Source: Gammaproteobacteria bacterium (GTDB taxonomy: Bacteria; Pseudomonadota; Gammaproteobacteria; Pseudomonadales; Pseudohongiellaceae). From it: a DNA stretch of 34,616 bases. The stretch is taken from NCBI GenBank assembly GCA_026710425.1, contig JAPORB010000209.1, forward strand, positions 1 to 34,616, written 5' to 3'. Within the stretch, counting starts at the first letter, position 1; each line of letters opens with the position of its first letter. Below, piece by piece: positions 27,697 to 34,616 of the stretch. Under the pieces are notes generated by a model, which was not told the DNA's origin, searched no databases, and saw only the letters and a program-made list of their open reading frames with translations. The position numbers were made by a program, and so were the translations under genes.

Positions 27697-28593
27697 TCAG
27701 CCGGAAATTCTTGCGCTTCCTCTCGGTTCGGTAATATCAGTCAAGATTCTTTCAATCCTGTTATTAGCAATTTCGGCCATTGCTTCCTCAATTTCTGTAC
27801 CAATAAATTTACGAGATTCCAATAATGCCGCTTCTCCACAGGAACCAGAACCAGCAAATGGATCATAAACTAGTGAGTTTTCATAGCTAAATATCCTTAT
27901 CAAATGTCTCAGCAAGTCTACAGGCTTAGTTGTCAAGTGTCCATATCTTTCTTTAGGTTTAGAAGCTGATATAATTGTACCTGGAAATTTTTCAGGTTCA
28001 ATGTAAGGATTTGAAACATCAATTAGTCCAGTTTCCCAATTATCCCAATTATCCACAAAAGTACCTTCACGCGGTGCCTGGGCCAGAACGATCATTTCAC
28101 ATTGTGGCTTTAACTGGGGAGTTTTACGACTACCAACTTTTTCAATTAAGCGTTCTTTTTCATGTTGAGAGATTTTGCGTTTTCGGATAAAATGCTGTTG
28201 AGTGAATGCTTTTGCCTGTCCTTCATATCGCCATGCGAGTATATCTCTGATTTCAAATCCCGCATCTTCAATTGTCATTGCAGAATGATGGACCAAACGA
28301 TTTTGAGAAAAGCAAAGTACAAATCCACCAGGCTTGATTATTCTCATCCATTCTTTTGCAATTGGATATAAAAATTTTTGAAGGTTCTTACCTTGCTGCT
28401 TGTCAAACTTCATGCCTACTGGCAATGATCCAACAACTCCTGATTTCTTGGTTTTCTCCTTTAATTTCTGGTGATTCCAGTCATCACCCATACCATCAAT
28501 AAAATAAGGTGGGTCAGTGAGAATTAAAGAAACGGTGTCATCATCCATTTCCTGCATCATTAATCTGCAATCTTTTGAATGAATCAATTCCAT
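27697..28593 (-). CDS. Beta-class DNA methyltransferase (N4-cytosine or N6-adenine)
   Basis: A 298-residue site-specific DNA methylase. The catalytic motif IV TDPPYF (residues 26-31) comes before the AdoMet-binding motif I DPFAGSGSCGEAAL (244-257), the order that defines the beta class. Between them lie KPGGFVLCFSQNR (near 105) and a basic stretch HFIRKRKISQHEKERLIEKVGSRK that may belong to target recognition. No restriction endonuclease gene is next to it, so it is probably an orphan methylase or a remnant of a restriction-modification system. It sits between rnhA and the dnaQ paralogue, a pair normally adjacent. Its base composition looks more AT-rich than rnhA and metH, consistent with acquisition. 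Confidence 0.92.
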   Translation of the reverse strand: MELIHSKDCRLMMQEMDDDTVSLILTDPPYFIDGMGDDWNHQKLKEKTKKSGVVGSLPVGMKFDKQQGKNLQKFLYPIAKEWMRIIKPGGFVLCFSQNRLVHHSAMTIEDAGFEIRDILAWRYEGQAKAFTQQHFIRKRKISQHEKERLIEKVGSRKTPQLKPQCEMIVLAQAPREGTFVDNWDNWETGLIDVSNPYIEPEKFPGTIISASKPKERYGHLTTKPVDLLRHLIRIFSYENSLVYDPFAGSGSCGEAALLESRKFIGTEIEEAMAEIANNRIERILTDITEPRGSARISG

Positions 28594-28758
28594 ATATTTA
28601 CTCTGTCAATTTCAATTAACTTATCCGCCGAATTGCAGGATGGCACAAGGTTTATCTCTTTCCCACTATCAAGAATAAATTTTGAATATCACAACTGGCA
28701 CTGTGTTGAAATAATTAACTCTCCATTGTTGACTTTAACAAGAATCAAAATCTGCTGG

Positions 28759-29196
28759 CTAGCCCAATTCATCAATTCCCAAATTTGCGAGAGCATCAGC
28801 CTGTTCGTTTCCGGGATGTCCGCTGTGGCCTTTGACCCACTCCCAGTCAACTTGATGCAAGGCAACCAGCTCATCCAGCTGCTGCCACAAATCGACATTA
28901 AGCACTGGACTCTTATTGGCGGTACGCCAGTTACGGCGTTTCCAGTTCGGCATCCACTGAGTAAATCCTTCAAGGACATATTTGGAGTCCGTGGTTACCA
29001 GTACCCGGCAGGATCTTTTTAATGCTCCCAGCCCTTTGATAACCGCCGTCAACTCCATGCGATTATTCGTGGTATTCGCCACGCCCCCATGCAGCAACTT
29101 TTCTATATCTCCAAAGCGCAACAATACTCCCCATCCCCCCTTGCCCGGGTTACCGCGGCAAGCTCCGTCGGTGTACATCTCAACGATATTACTCAA
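28759..29196 (-). CDS. rnhA: Ribonuclease HI
   Basis: Removes RNA from RNA-DNA hybrids. The active-site carboxylates are visible in [37 protein letters not shown] and [16 protein letters not shown], matching E. coli D10, E48, D70, H124 and D134. The track frame extends upstream to 29331, but that extension overlaps the methyltransferase gene. I choose the TTG at 29196 because GGTGAGGT ends seven bases before it, giving [13 protein letters not shown] and about 145 residues (E. coli 155). The gene follows the yafS-like gene by about 23 bp, so they are likely cotranscribed. Confidence 0.94.
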   Translation of the reverse strand: MSNIVEMYTDGACRGNPGKGGWGVLLRFGDIEKLLHGGVANTTNNRMELTAVIKGLGALKRSCRVLVTTDSKYVLEGFTQWMPNWKRRNWRTANKSPVLNVDLWQQLDELVALHQVDWEWVKGHSGHPGNEQADALANLGIDELG

Positions 29197-29219
29197 GCGA
29201 ATTACCTCACCCTTTCCAG

Positions 29220-30014
29220 CTAATGCATTTTGACCCGAGCAGTTTCTGATGCTGGCATGACAACCGGACGGGCTGACAGTGGTCGCCAGCGGGGCATGAT
29301 CGGGGTGATGGGAACAACCTGCTTGACGCACAGGTATACATATGCTCCACCGAGTGGGCTTCCAGTTCGTACACCGAACTTTTCCATTGAATCCGCATGT
29401 TGTAGCAATGAACTGTAAGCGAGGGGTAGAAAGTGCAGACCATGATGCAATGCCTGTGTATGCAGATTAAGCAATTGCAACCAGTCGCTGAGCCTCCTCT
29501 TTGATAGAAAGCGACCTCGCCAGGGAATGGCAGTATTGCGCCTAAACAACTTACTCAGTCCCCAACAGCTGACAGGATTGAATCCAATTATGAGCATCTG
29601 ACCTCCGGGTCTAAGCACCCGGGTAGCCTCACGCAAGAGTCGGTGACTATCGTCCGCAAAATCCAATGCATGATGCAAGACGACTACGTCAATGCTGTCA
29701 GTGGCTAATGGTAGCTCTTCAATGTCAGCCACCGGATTACGGCAGCCAGGCCTCCAACTAGGTGCAAAAATTAGTTTGTGTCTAGCCGGGCTATTTTCTA
29801 TCAGCGAATATTCCTCATTGCAGCCAATTTGCAGGATATGATGCCCAAAAAGCCTTTCAAGAAGGGGGCTGGTCATCGATTTCTCGGCCTCCAGCACTTT
29901 TACGCCCAGCGGTGTCTGGAGCCACCTGGCGACCATAATGTGAACCATTTCCTGGGCCTGAAAGCCCCGCAACAACTGTCGTCTTGTCTCATGCTTGGAA
30001 AATAACTGCATCAT
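29220..30014 (-). CDS. YafS-like class I SAM-dependent methyltransferase
   Basis: A methyltransferase of about 264 residues of the type that commonly precedes rnhA in Gammaproteobacteria. The AdoMet region is seen as [13 protein letters not shown], the acidic strand [27 protein letters not shown] and the post-motif [21 protein letters not shown]. Motif I is degenerate (LQIGCNE rather than LDxGxGxG). The substrate is unknown. The track starts at a TTG (30068). I prefer the ATG at 30014 ([12 protein letters not shown]), although neither has a strong ribosome site. It is divergent from the large restriction-modification gene. Confidence 0.85.
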   Translation of the reverse strand: MMQLFSKHETRRQLLRGFQAQEMVHIMVARWLQTPLGVKVLEAEKSMTSPLLERLFGHHILQIGCNEEYSLIENSPARHKLIFAPSWRPGCRNPVADIEELPLATDSIDVVVLHHALDFADDSHRLLREATRVLRPGGQMLIIGFNPVSCWGLSKLFRRNTAIPWRGRFLSKRRLSDWLQLLNLHTQALHHGLHFLPLAYSSLLQHADSMEKFGVRTGSPLGGAYVYLCVKQVVPITPIMPRWRPLSARPVVMPASETARVKMH

Positions 30015-30068
30015 TCTTGGAAATACCGATTTTCTCGAACCTACTTGATTCTCGTATTTTAAAAACAA

Positions 30069-30389
30069 TCGGGAACTGATTTCAGCACTGCTCTTATGTT
30101 CATAGCATCAATTGCCTTGGGTCATCACGAATTGCTATCCAGCAAAAAAGATTATCTATGGCAGAAACACCTAAAATTTATCACACATTTGAATTCTAGA
30201 GTATGCATCATAGAGTAATGTCTCATCAAGGATAATATTGGTATTTTTAATTCTTTGATATTGCATCTATAATGGTTAGAATGCCTTAAAGCTGGTTACT
30301 CTAAATGATGTGGTCAGAAAAATTCTCCTGTCCAAGGTTAATGCATACACCCAACTTCAGGTGGAAATGTCAATATGCGGAGATGGTGA
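30069..30389. promoter_or_regulatory. Divergent intergenic region with a promoter for the restriction-modification gene
   Basis: AT-rich, with a perfect TATAAT at 30268-30273 facing right; no good -35 at 17 nt upstream (TTTTAA). It would give a leader of about 110 nt. GGAG at 30379-30382 serves the GTG start at 30390. Nothing else was recognised. Confidence 0.4.
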
Positions 30390-33300
30390 GTGACTATTGT
30401 TCGAACTTTTCAGGGTACTTTATTTGCAGAAGAATTCCTATTTGAGTTCATCCGTGATATGCCAGAGTGGGGCAATATTGGTGATGCCGAGCTTGACAAA
30501 GTAGAGAATAATTTACGCAATCTCTTTACCAAATTTCCAGCCAAAGCATCACCAAATGAAAGCCAAACCGAAAATGACCTAATTTGGCCAGTACTACGAA
30601 TTCTTGGATGGAAAGCAAGTCTACGCCAGCAAAATCTCTCTCTACGCGGTCGTGAAGATGTACCGGATGGCTTGTTGTTCAAGGATAATGTCACTAAAGA
30701 TCTTGCTAATACCTTCCATGAGGAATGGAAACGATACAGAATTGGTTCAGCAATTGTGGAGTGTAAGCGATGGGCGCGGCCACTTGATCGCCGTTCTGGA
30801 CGCAGTGGAGAAGAAACCGCACCATCAACCCAAATGCTTCGTTATCTGAGGCATGTAGATGACCTGAGTGAAGGTGGAGTTCGATGGGGGATCCTGACCA
30901 ATGGACAGTGCTGGCGACTTTATTGGCAAGGTGCACATTCAGTCTCAGATCAGTTCTTTGAAGTTGATCTTGCAACCATGCTTGCTTTACCGGAATATCA
31001 AGAAAACCAGCAAGCACTAAATCTTGATGCACGTCGCCATCTGCTGAAGGTTTTTTTCATTATATTCCGACCCGGTGCTTTTTTGCCTGATCCAATCGAC
31101 GGTCGGACGCTGCATCAGCGGGCAGTTGATGAAAGCAGGTACCATCAACAACATGTATCAAGCAGCCTATCCGAATTAGTATTCGGTCAAGTCTTTCCGA
31201 ACTTAGCCTACGCTATATCAGAAGCCTCCCCAGCTGCAACATGCAGCGAAGTTCGCAAAGCCACTTTAATCTTACTCTATCGATTGCTGTTCATTTTTTT
31301 TGCGGAAGATCGTGACTTACTACCTGTTCGCGATACTCGATATGGTCAGTATGGACTACGTGAGAAAGTTCGAATTGATGTAGGCCATCGTAAGGATAAG
31401 GGTGATGTATTCTCTTCCAGAGCGTCACGGTATTGGTCCGTATTCGACGATCTATGTCGCACTATTGATATAGGAGATCGTTCAATTGGCCTCCCACCAT
31501 ATAATGGAGGGCTATTCGACAGAACGCAAACACCACTTTTGTCCCAAATACGCCTTGCTGACTCAGTGATGGCAAGTATGATTGATGCGCTCGGATTTGA
31601 ACAGTTACCGAATGGTCGACGCTATATCAACTATCGTGACCTTGGTGTACAACAATTCGGTTCAATCTATGAACGGTTACTAGAACAGGAAATAGTTAAG
31701 AATGGTAATCAGTTAATATTGCGACCCAATGTATTTGCAAGAAAGAACTCTGGCAGCTACTACACACCTGATGATCTAGTTGGATTGATTGTACGGGAGA
31801 CTATTAATCCACTGATTCAGTCTTGTCTGGATTTATTTCAAACAGAAGCAGAGAATTTAGTCAAAAGCCATCTACCAGAAGATATACGGATTGGACAGTT
31901 AAAAATCCATGACCCAGCCGAGCGTATTTTAGAACTCAGGGTCTGCGACCCCGCCATGGGGTCAGGGCATTTTCTGGTGTACTTGGTGGATTATCTTACT
32001 GATCGGATCATAACAGCAATGGCTGAATCAGAGGATATCTGGGAAGGATATCTATCACCACTGAGTGAACGGGTTGACAAAATTCGAAATAAAATCATCA
32101 ACAATGCAAAAAAACAGGACTGGTTAGTCGATCCATCACAATTAGATGACCGACACATAATTCGACGGATGGTTCTCAAACGCTGCGTGTATGGTGTAGA
32201 CAAGAATCCAATGGCTGTAGAACTCGCCAAGGTATCACTTTGGCTACATACCTTTACTGTTGGAGCACCACTCAGTTTTATTGATCACCATCTACGCTGT
32301 GGTGATAGCTTGTTTGGTACATGGGTGAGAGTTGCCCTGGATGAGTCAGAGCGAAAAGGTGGCAGACTGCTTGTGACAGATTCCGTAAAGCGTGCAGTGC
32401 GTGCAGCCACACCCATGCAGATTCTTGAAAAGCTAACTGATGCAGAAATTGCAGAGGCATATCGTTCCTCAGATATTTTTGATGAAGTCTCGATAATGAC
32501 AGCACCACTTGATGCCCTGATGTCATTGCTTTTTGCGTTCGAGTGGTTGGATTTGCGTAATGCACAAGATAAGGCAGCGGTGCAGGAATGGTTAATGGGA
32601 ACTTACGGAGATCCTGTCACTATTGCACTAGCCACGACCGAGATTAGAGGAGAGTCAAAGACTTCACATCGGTTCCGCCAGCTTTTGGAAAAAGCAAGAC
32701 AGCTCATTGTCGAAGAGAGATTCCTAAACTGGCAGGTCATGTTTCCTGGAGTATGGGATAACTGGGAAGATTCCGAATTACAAGGTGGTTTCGATGCCGT
32801 AATTGGGAATCCACCTTGGGACTGCATGAAACTGCAACAAGTAGAGTGGTTTGAATTCCGCCGACCTGAAATCGCACAGATGACAAGGGCCTCTGATAGA
32901 ACAAAGCTGATTAAGAAATTGGAACAATCCAATGATCCACTGGCCGAGGAGTTTGCACTTGCTAGCGTTAGAGCAACATCCTCTATGCGGATGATACAAA
33001 CTAGAGGTGATTATCCACTCCTTTCTCATGGTGATGTCAACCTCTATGCATTATTCGTAGAGAGAGCCATAACTCTGGTCAAAGCAGATGGAATGATAGG
33101 ATTACTAACTCCGATAGGAATAGGAACCGATAAATCAGCAGCACCATTATTTGCGAAATTGATGAAAAAAAGGCAACTTAAGTGCTTCTGTGCTTTCGAA
33201 AATCGAAGAGGTTGGCTTTTCCCTGGAATTCACCACGAAGAGCAACCAACTGCTATTGTCTTCAGTCATAGTCAAGGGCAGTTCAATAGCTACAAATACT

Positions 33301-34457
33301 GTGCTCGAATCAGTGACTGGTTGCAATTTCAGGATTCAGAACGTTGCTTCCATGTTGATTCTACCGATGCTATGCGTATCAACCCCAATACTGGCACAGC
33401 TCCCCTCTTTCGTAATAGGCGCGATGCTAATTTGATTACCGCTATTTACGAACGACTACCTGTTCTTGTTGACAGGTCTACTGATGAGGTGATCAAGGCA
33501 TGGGCCGTAAAATATATGACTATGTTCCACATGACTAATGATTCAAAACTTTTTCGTACCCGCATGGAGCTGGAAGAAACTGAAGGAGCTTGGCCCACTG
33601 GCAAAAATCGTTTTGATAGCCCAAGCGGAAAATGGGTGCCTTTATATGAAGGTAAGTCTATTCAACTCTTCAACCACCGTTATGCTAGTGTGAAAACTAA
33701 TCCCAAAAATATCAGTAGTCAAGGCAACACAGAAGTTCTAACGTTTAAGCAGCTCAGCGATATCAATTTAACACCGGAACCACGATACTGGGTTAATAAG
33801 AATAACATGCCATGCCTGAGTGTTGATTGGGGTATTGGTTTCAATAGCATCTGTAATATCAATAATGCTCGTAGCCTCATCACATCTATTGTTCCCTTAT
33901 CCGCTTGTGCTAATAGCCTCCCTATTTTTTTACCGGAAAATAGCTCCCAACAGCAACCAATCGAACTTCTTGCCGCTAATCTTGGTTCAATTATTTGCGA
34001 TTATGTTGCACGTCTAAAAATACAATCCAGAAATTTGAATAAATATATCATAGAACAATTACCAGTTATTCCTGTGGATGCTTATCATAAAACTCACTTT
34101 GGTTCTATATCAGCCGGGGAATTACTCCGCCAAATCATTCTGGAACTTACTTATACAGCAACTGATATTGCCGCCTTTGCCCGAAGTATGGGCTATGTCA
34201 GCAATAAAGATGAAGTTCTACCACCATTTAAATGGGACGAAAAGCGGCGCCTTTTGCTTCGATCAAAATTGGATGCCATCTACTTCCACCTCTATGGCAT
34301 CACTAAACGAGATGATATACGTTATGTTTATTCAACTTTTCCTGTTATTGAACGACAAGAGATCAAGCTGATTGGCAGCTTCCGATCTCGAGATCTCTGC
34401 CTTGCATGGTTCAACGCTTTGTCAGCGGGTGAGCCGGATGCAACCATTACAATATAA
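30390..34457 (+). CDS. Type IIG-like restriction-modification protein (PD-(D/E)XK nuclease fused to N6-adenine methylase)
   Basis: A 1355-residue single-chain enzyme. The N-terminal region (about 50-130) has ESQTENDLIWPVLRILGW, PDGLLF (D93) and AIVECKRW (E124, K126), a PD-(D/E)XK nuclease core. A helical region (about 210-480) is followed by NSGSYYTPDDLVGLIV, which introduces the methylase. Motif I is VCDPAMGSGHFL near 518 and motif IV is VIGNPPWDCMK near 807, typical of Eco57I-like gamma-class adenine methylases. The last 350 residues probably hold the target-recognition domain. It should recognise, methylate and cut DNA in one polypeptide. Relatives also occur with separate helicases in larger systems; nothing downstream is visible before the window ends. 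Start GTG with GGAG 7 bases upstream. Confidence 0.88.
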   Translation: MTIVRTFQGTLFAEEFLFEFIRDMPEWGNIGDAELDKVENNLRNLFTKFPAKASPNESQTENDLIWPVLRILGWKASLRQQNLSLRGREDVPDGLLFKDNVTKDLANTFHEEWKRYRIGSAIVECKRWARPLDRRSGRSGEETAPSTQMLRYLRHVDDLSEGGVRWGILTNGQCWRLYWQGAHSVSDQFFEVDLATMLALPEYQENQQALNLDARRHLLKVFFIIFRPGAFLPDPIDGRTLHQRAVDESRYHQQHVSSSLSELVFGQVFPNLAYAISEASPAATCSEVRKATLILLYRLLFIFFAEDRDLLPVRDTRYGQYGLREKVRIDVGHRKDKGDVFSSRASRYWSVFDDLCRTIDIGDRSIGLPPYNGGLFDRTQTPLLSQIRLADSVMASMIDALGFEQLPNGRRYINYRDLGVQQFGSIYERLLEQEIVKNGNQLILRPNVFARKNSGSYYTPDDLVGLIVRETINPLIQSCLDLFQTEAENLVKSHLPEDIRIGQLKIHDPAERILELRVCDPAMGSGHFLVYLVDYLTDRIITAMAESEDIWEGYLSPLSERVDKIRNKIINNAKKQDWLVDPSQLDDRHIIRRMVLKRCVYGVDKNPMAVELAKVSLWLHTFTVGAPLSFIDHHLRCGDSLFGTWVRVALDESERKGGRLLVTDSVKRAVRAATPMQILEKLTDAEIAEAYRSSDIFDEVSIMTAPLDALMSLLFAFEWLDLRNAQDKAAVQEWLMGTYGDPVTIALATTEIRGESKTSHRFRQLLEKARQLIVEERFLNWQVMFPGVWDNWEDSELQGGFDAVIGNPPWDCMKLQQVEWFEFRRPEIAQMTRASDRTKLIKKLEQSNDPLAEEFALASVRATSSMRMIQTRGDYPLLSHGDVNLYALFVERAITLVKADGMIGLLTPIGIGTDKSAAPLFAKLMKKRQLKCFCAFENRRGWLFPGIHHEEQPTAIVFSHSQGQFNSYKYCARISDWLQFQDSERCFHVDSTDAMRINPNTGTAPLFRNRRDANLITAIYERLPVLVDRSTDEVIKAWAVKYMTMFHMTNDSKLFRTRMELEETEGAWPTGKNRFDSPSGKWVPLYEGKSIQLFNHRYASVKTNPKNISSQGNTEVLTFKQLSDINLTPEPRYWVNKNNMPCLSVDWGIGFNSICNINNARSLITSIVPLSACANSLPIFLPENSSQQQPIELLAANLGSIICDYVARLKIQSRNLNKYIIEQLPVIPVDAYHKTHFGSISAGELLRQIILELTYTATDIAAFARSMGYVSNKDEVLPPFKWDEKRRLLLRSKLDAIYFHLYGITKRDDIRYVYSTFPVIERQEIKLIGSFRSRDLCLAWFNALSAGEPDATITI

Positions 34458-34616
34458 GATTGTCTTGACTCATTACATTTCTTTAGAGTGACTTGACTGC
34501 CTAATTTCAGATGTCCTGACCTCAATAGCTGCTCGACAGCAGTGTAATTCTGAATACTTAGTTTAATATCATATAGTTATGAATGATTACCGAGATTTTT
34601 GCAGATGTTAACATTG
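34458..34616. other. Right edge, no gene seen
   Basis: The remaining 159 bases show no open frame of note and no clear hairpin with T-run after the restriction-modification stop. Confidence 0.5.

Noticed and set aside
28594-28758. A possible short coding stretch (YSKFILDSGKEINLVPSCNSADKLIEIDRVNIWN) whose stop overlaps the DNA methyltransferase start
   Set aside because: It has no start codon near its beginning, is only about 35 codons long, and matches nothing I know.
28759-29331. 190-residue form of RNase HI as given by the ORF track
   Set aside because: The extra N-terminal 45 residues overlap the upstream methyltransferase gene and do not belong to the RNase HI family; the TTG at 29196 has a good ribosome site.
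33820-34371. Plus-strand ORFs of 65 and 97 residues inside the restriction-modification gene
   Set aside because: They are shadows in other frames of a continuous 1355-codon gene.

Overview
The window looks like a chromosomal segment of a gammaproteobacterium, possibly marine or aquatic. This is suggested by the long-form queF, nfuA, cobalamin-dependent metH, sohB, nudC, nhaD-type antiporter, and the yafS-like methyltransferase / rnhA / dnaQ neighbourhood. Base composition looks moderate, and more AT-rich in several gaps and around the DNA methyltransferase. I cannot name a genus. No multi-gene system that I would call wholly new is evident. The oddest elements are a Cas3 with an altered HD motif, and a paralogous epsilon exonuclease plus a DNA methyltransferase inserted between rnhA and dnaQ.

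Region 1 (1-5.9 kb) is the front part of a type I-C CRISPR-Cas operon on the minus strand: cas3, cas5c, cas8c, then a cas7c cut by the left edge. The genes overlap or abut tightly. Any cas4-cas1-cas2 and the CRISPR array would lie off the left edge. The operon starts just beyond the 3' end of a tRNA-Ser(GGA) gene, a usual place for acquired islands. Cas3 has Arg-Asp where the nuclease HD motif is expected.

Region 2 (6-8.9 kb) holds queF, an ABC-2 exporter pair (permease and ATPase, minus strand) and tRNA-Glu(UUC) with a clear promoter and terminator.

Region 3 (8.9-14.2 kb) is gene-poor. It has a DUF4143-type AAA ATPase broken by one amber codon, and a heavily decayed relic of a second AAA ATPase that the ORF track misses. 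It also has a lipoprotein of unknown function and an alpha/beta hydrolase with atypical active-site motifs. Long non-coding gaps lie between them.

Region 4 (14.2-25.8 kb) is housekeeping. On the plus strand are a small coiled-coil-like gene, a dimeric dUTPase, metH and a Kef-type antiporter. On the minus strand are nfuA and the run nhaD-like antiporter, nudC, sohB and acuI/yhdH.

Region 5 (25.8-34.6 kb) is an rnhA-dnaQ replication neighbourhood with insertions. On the minus strand, in transcription order, are a yafS-like methyltransferase, rnhA, a beta-class DNA methyltransferase, a second truncated dnaQ paralogue and a full-length dnaQ. A C10/G10 tract lies between the methyltransferase and the dnaQ paralogue. 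A divergent 1355-residue type IIG-like restriction-modification protein (PD-(D/E)XK nuclease plus N6-adenine methylase) fills the right end. Defence-type genes therefore sit at both ends of an otherwise ordinary segment.
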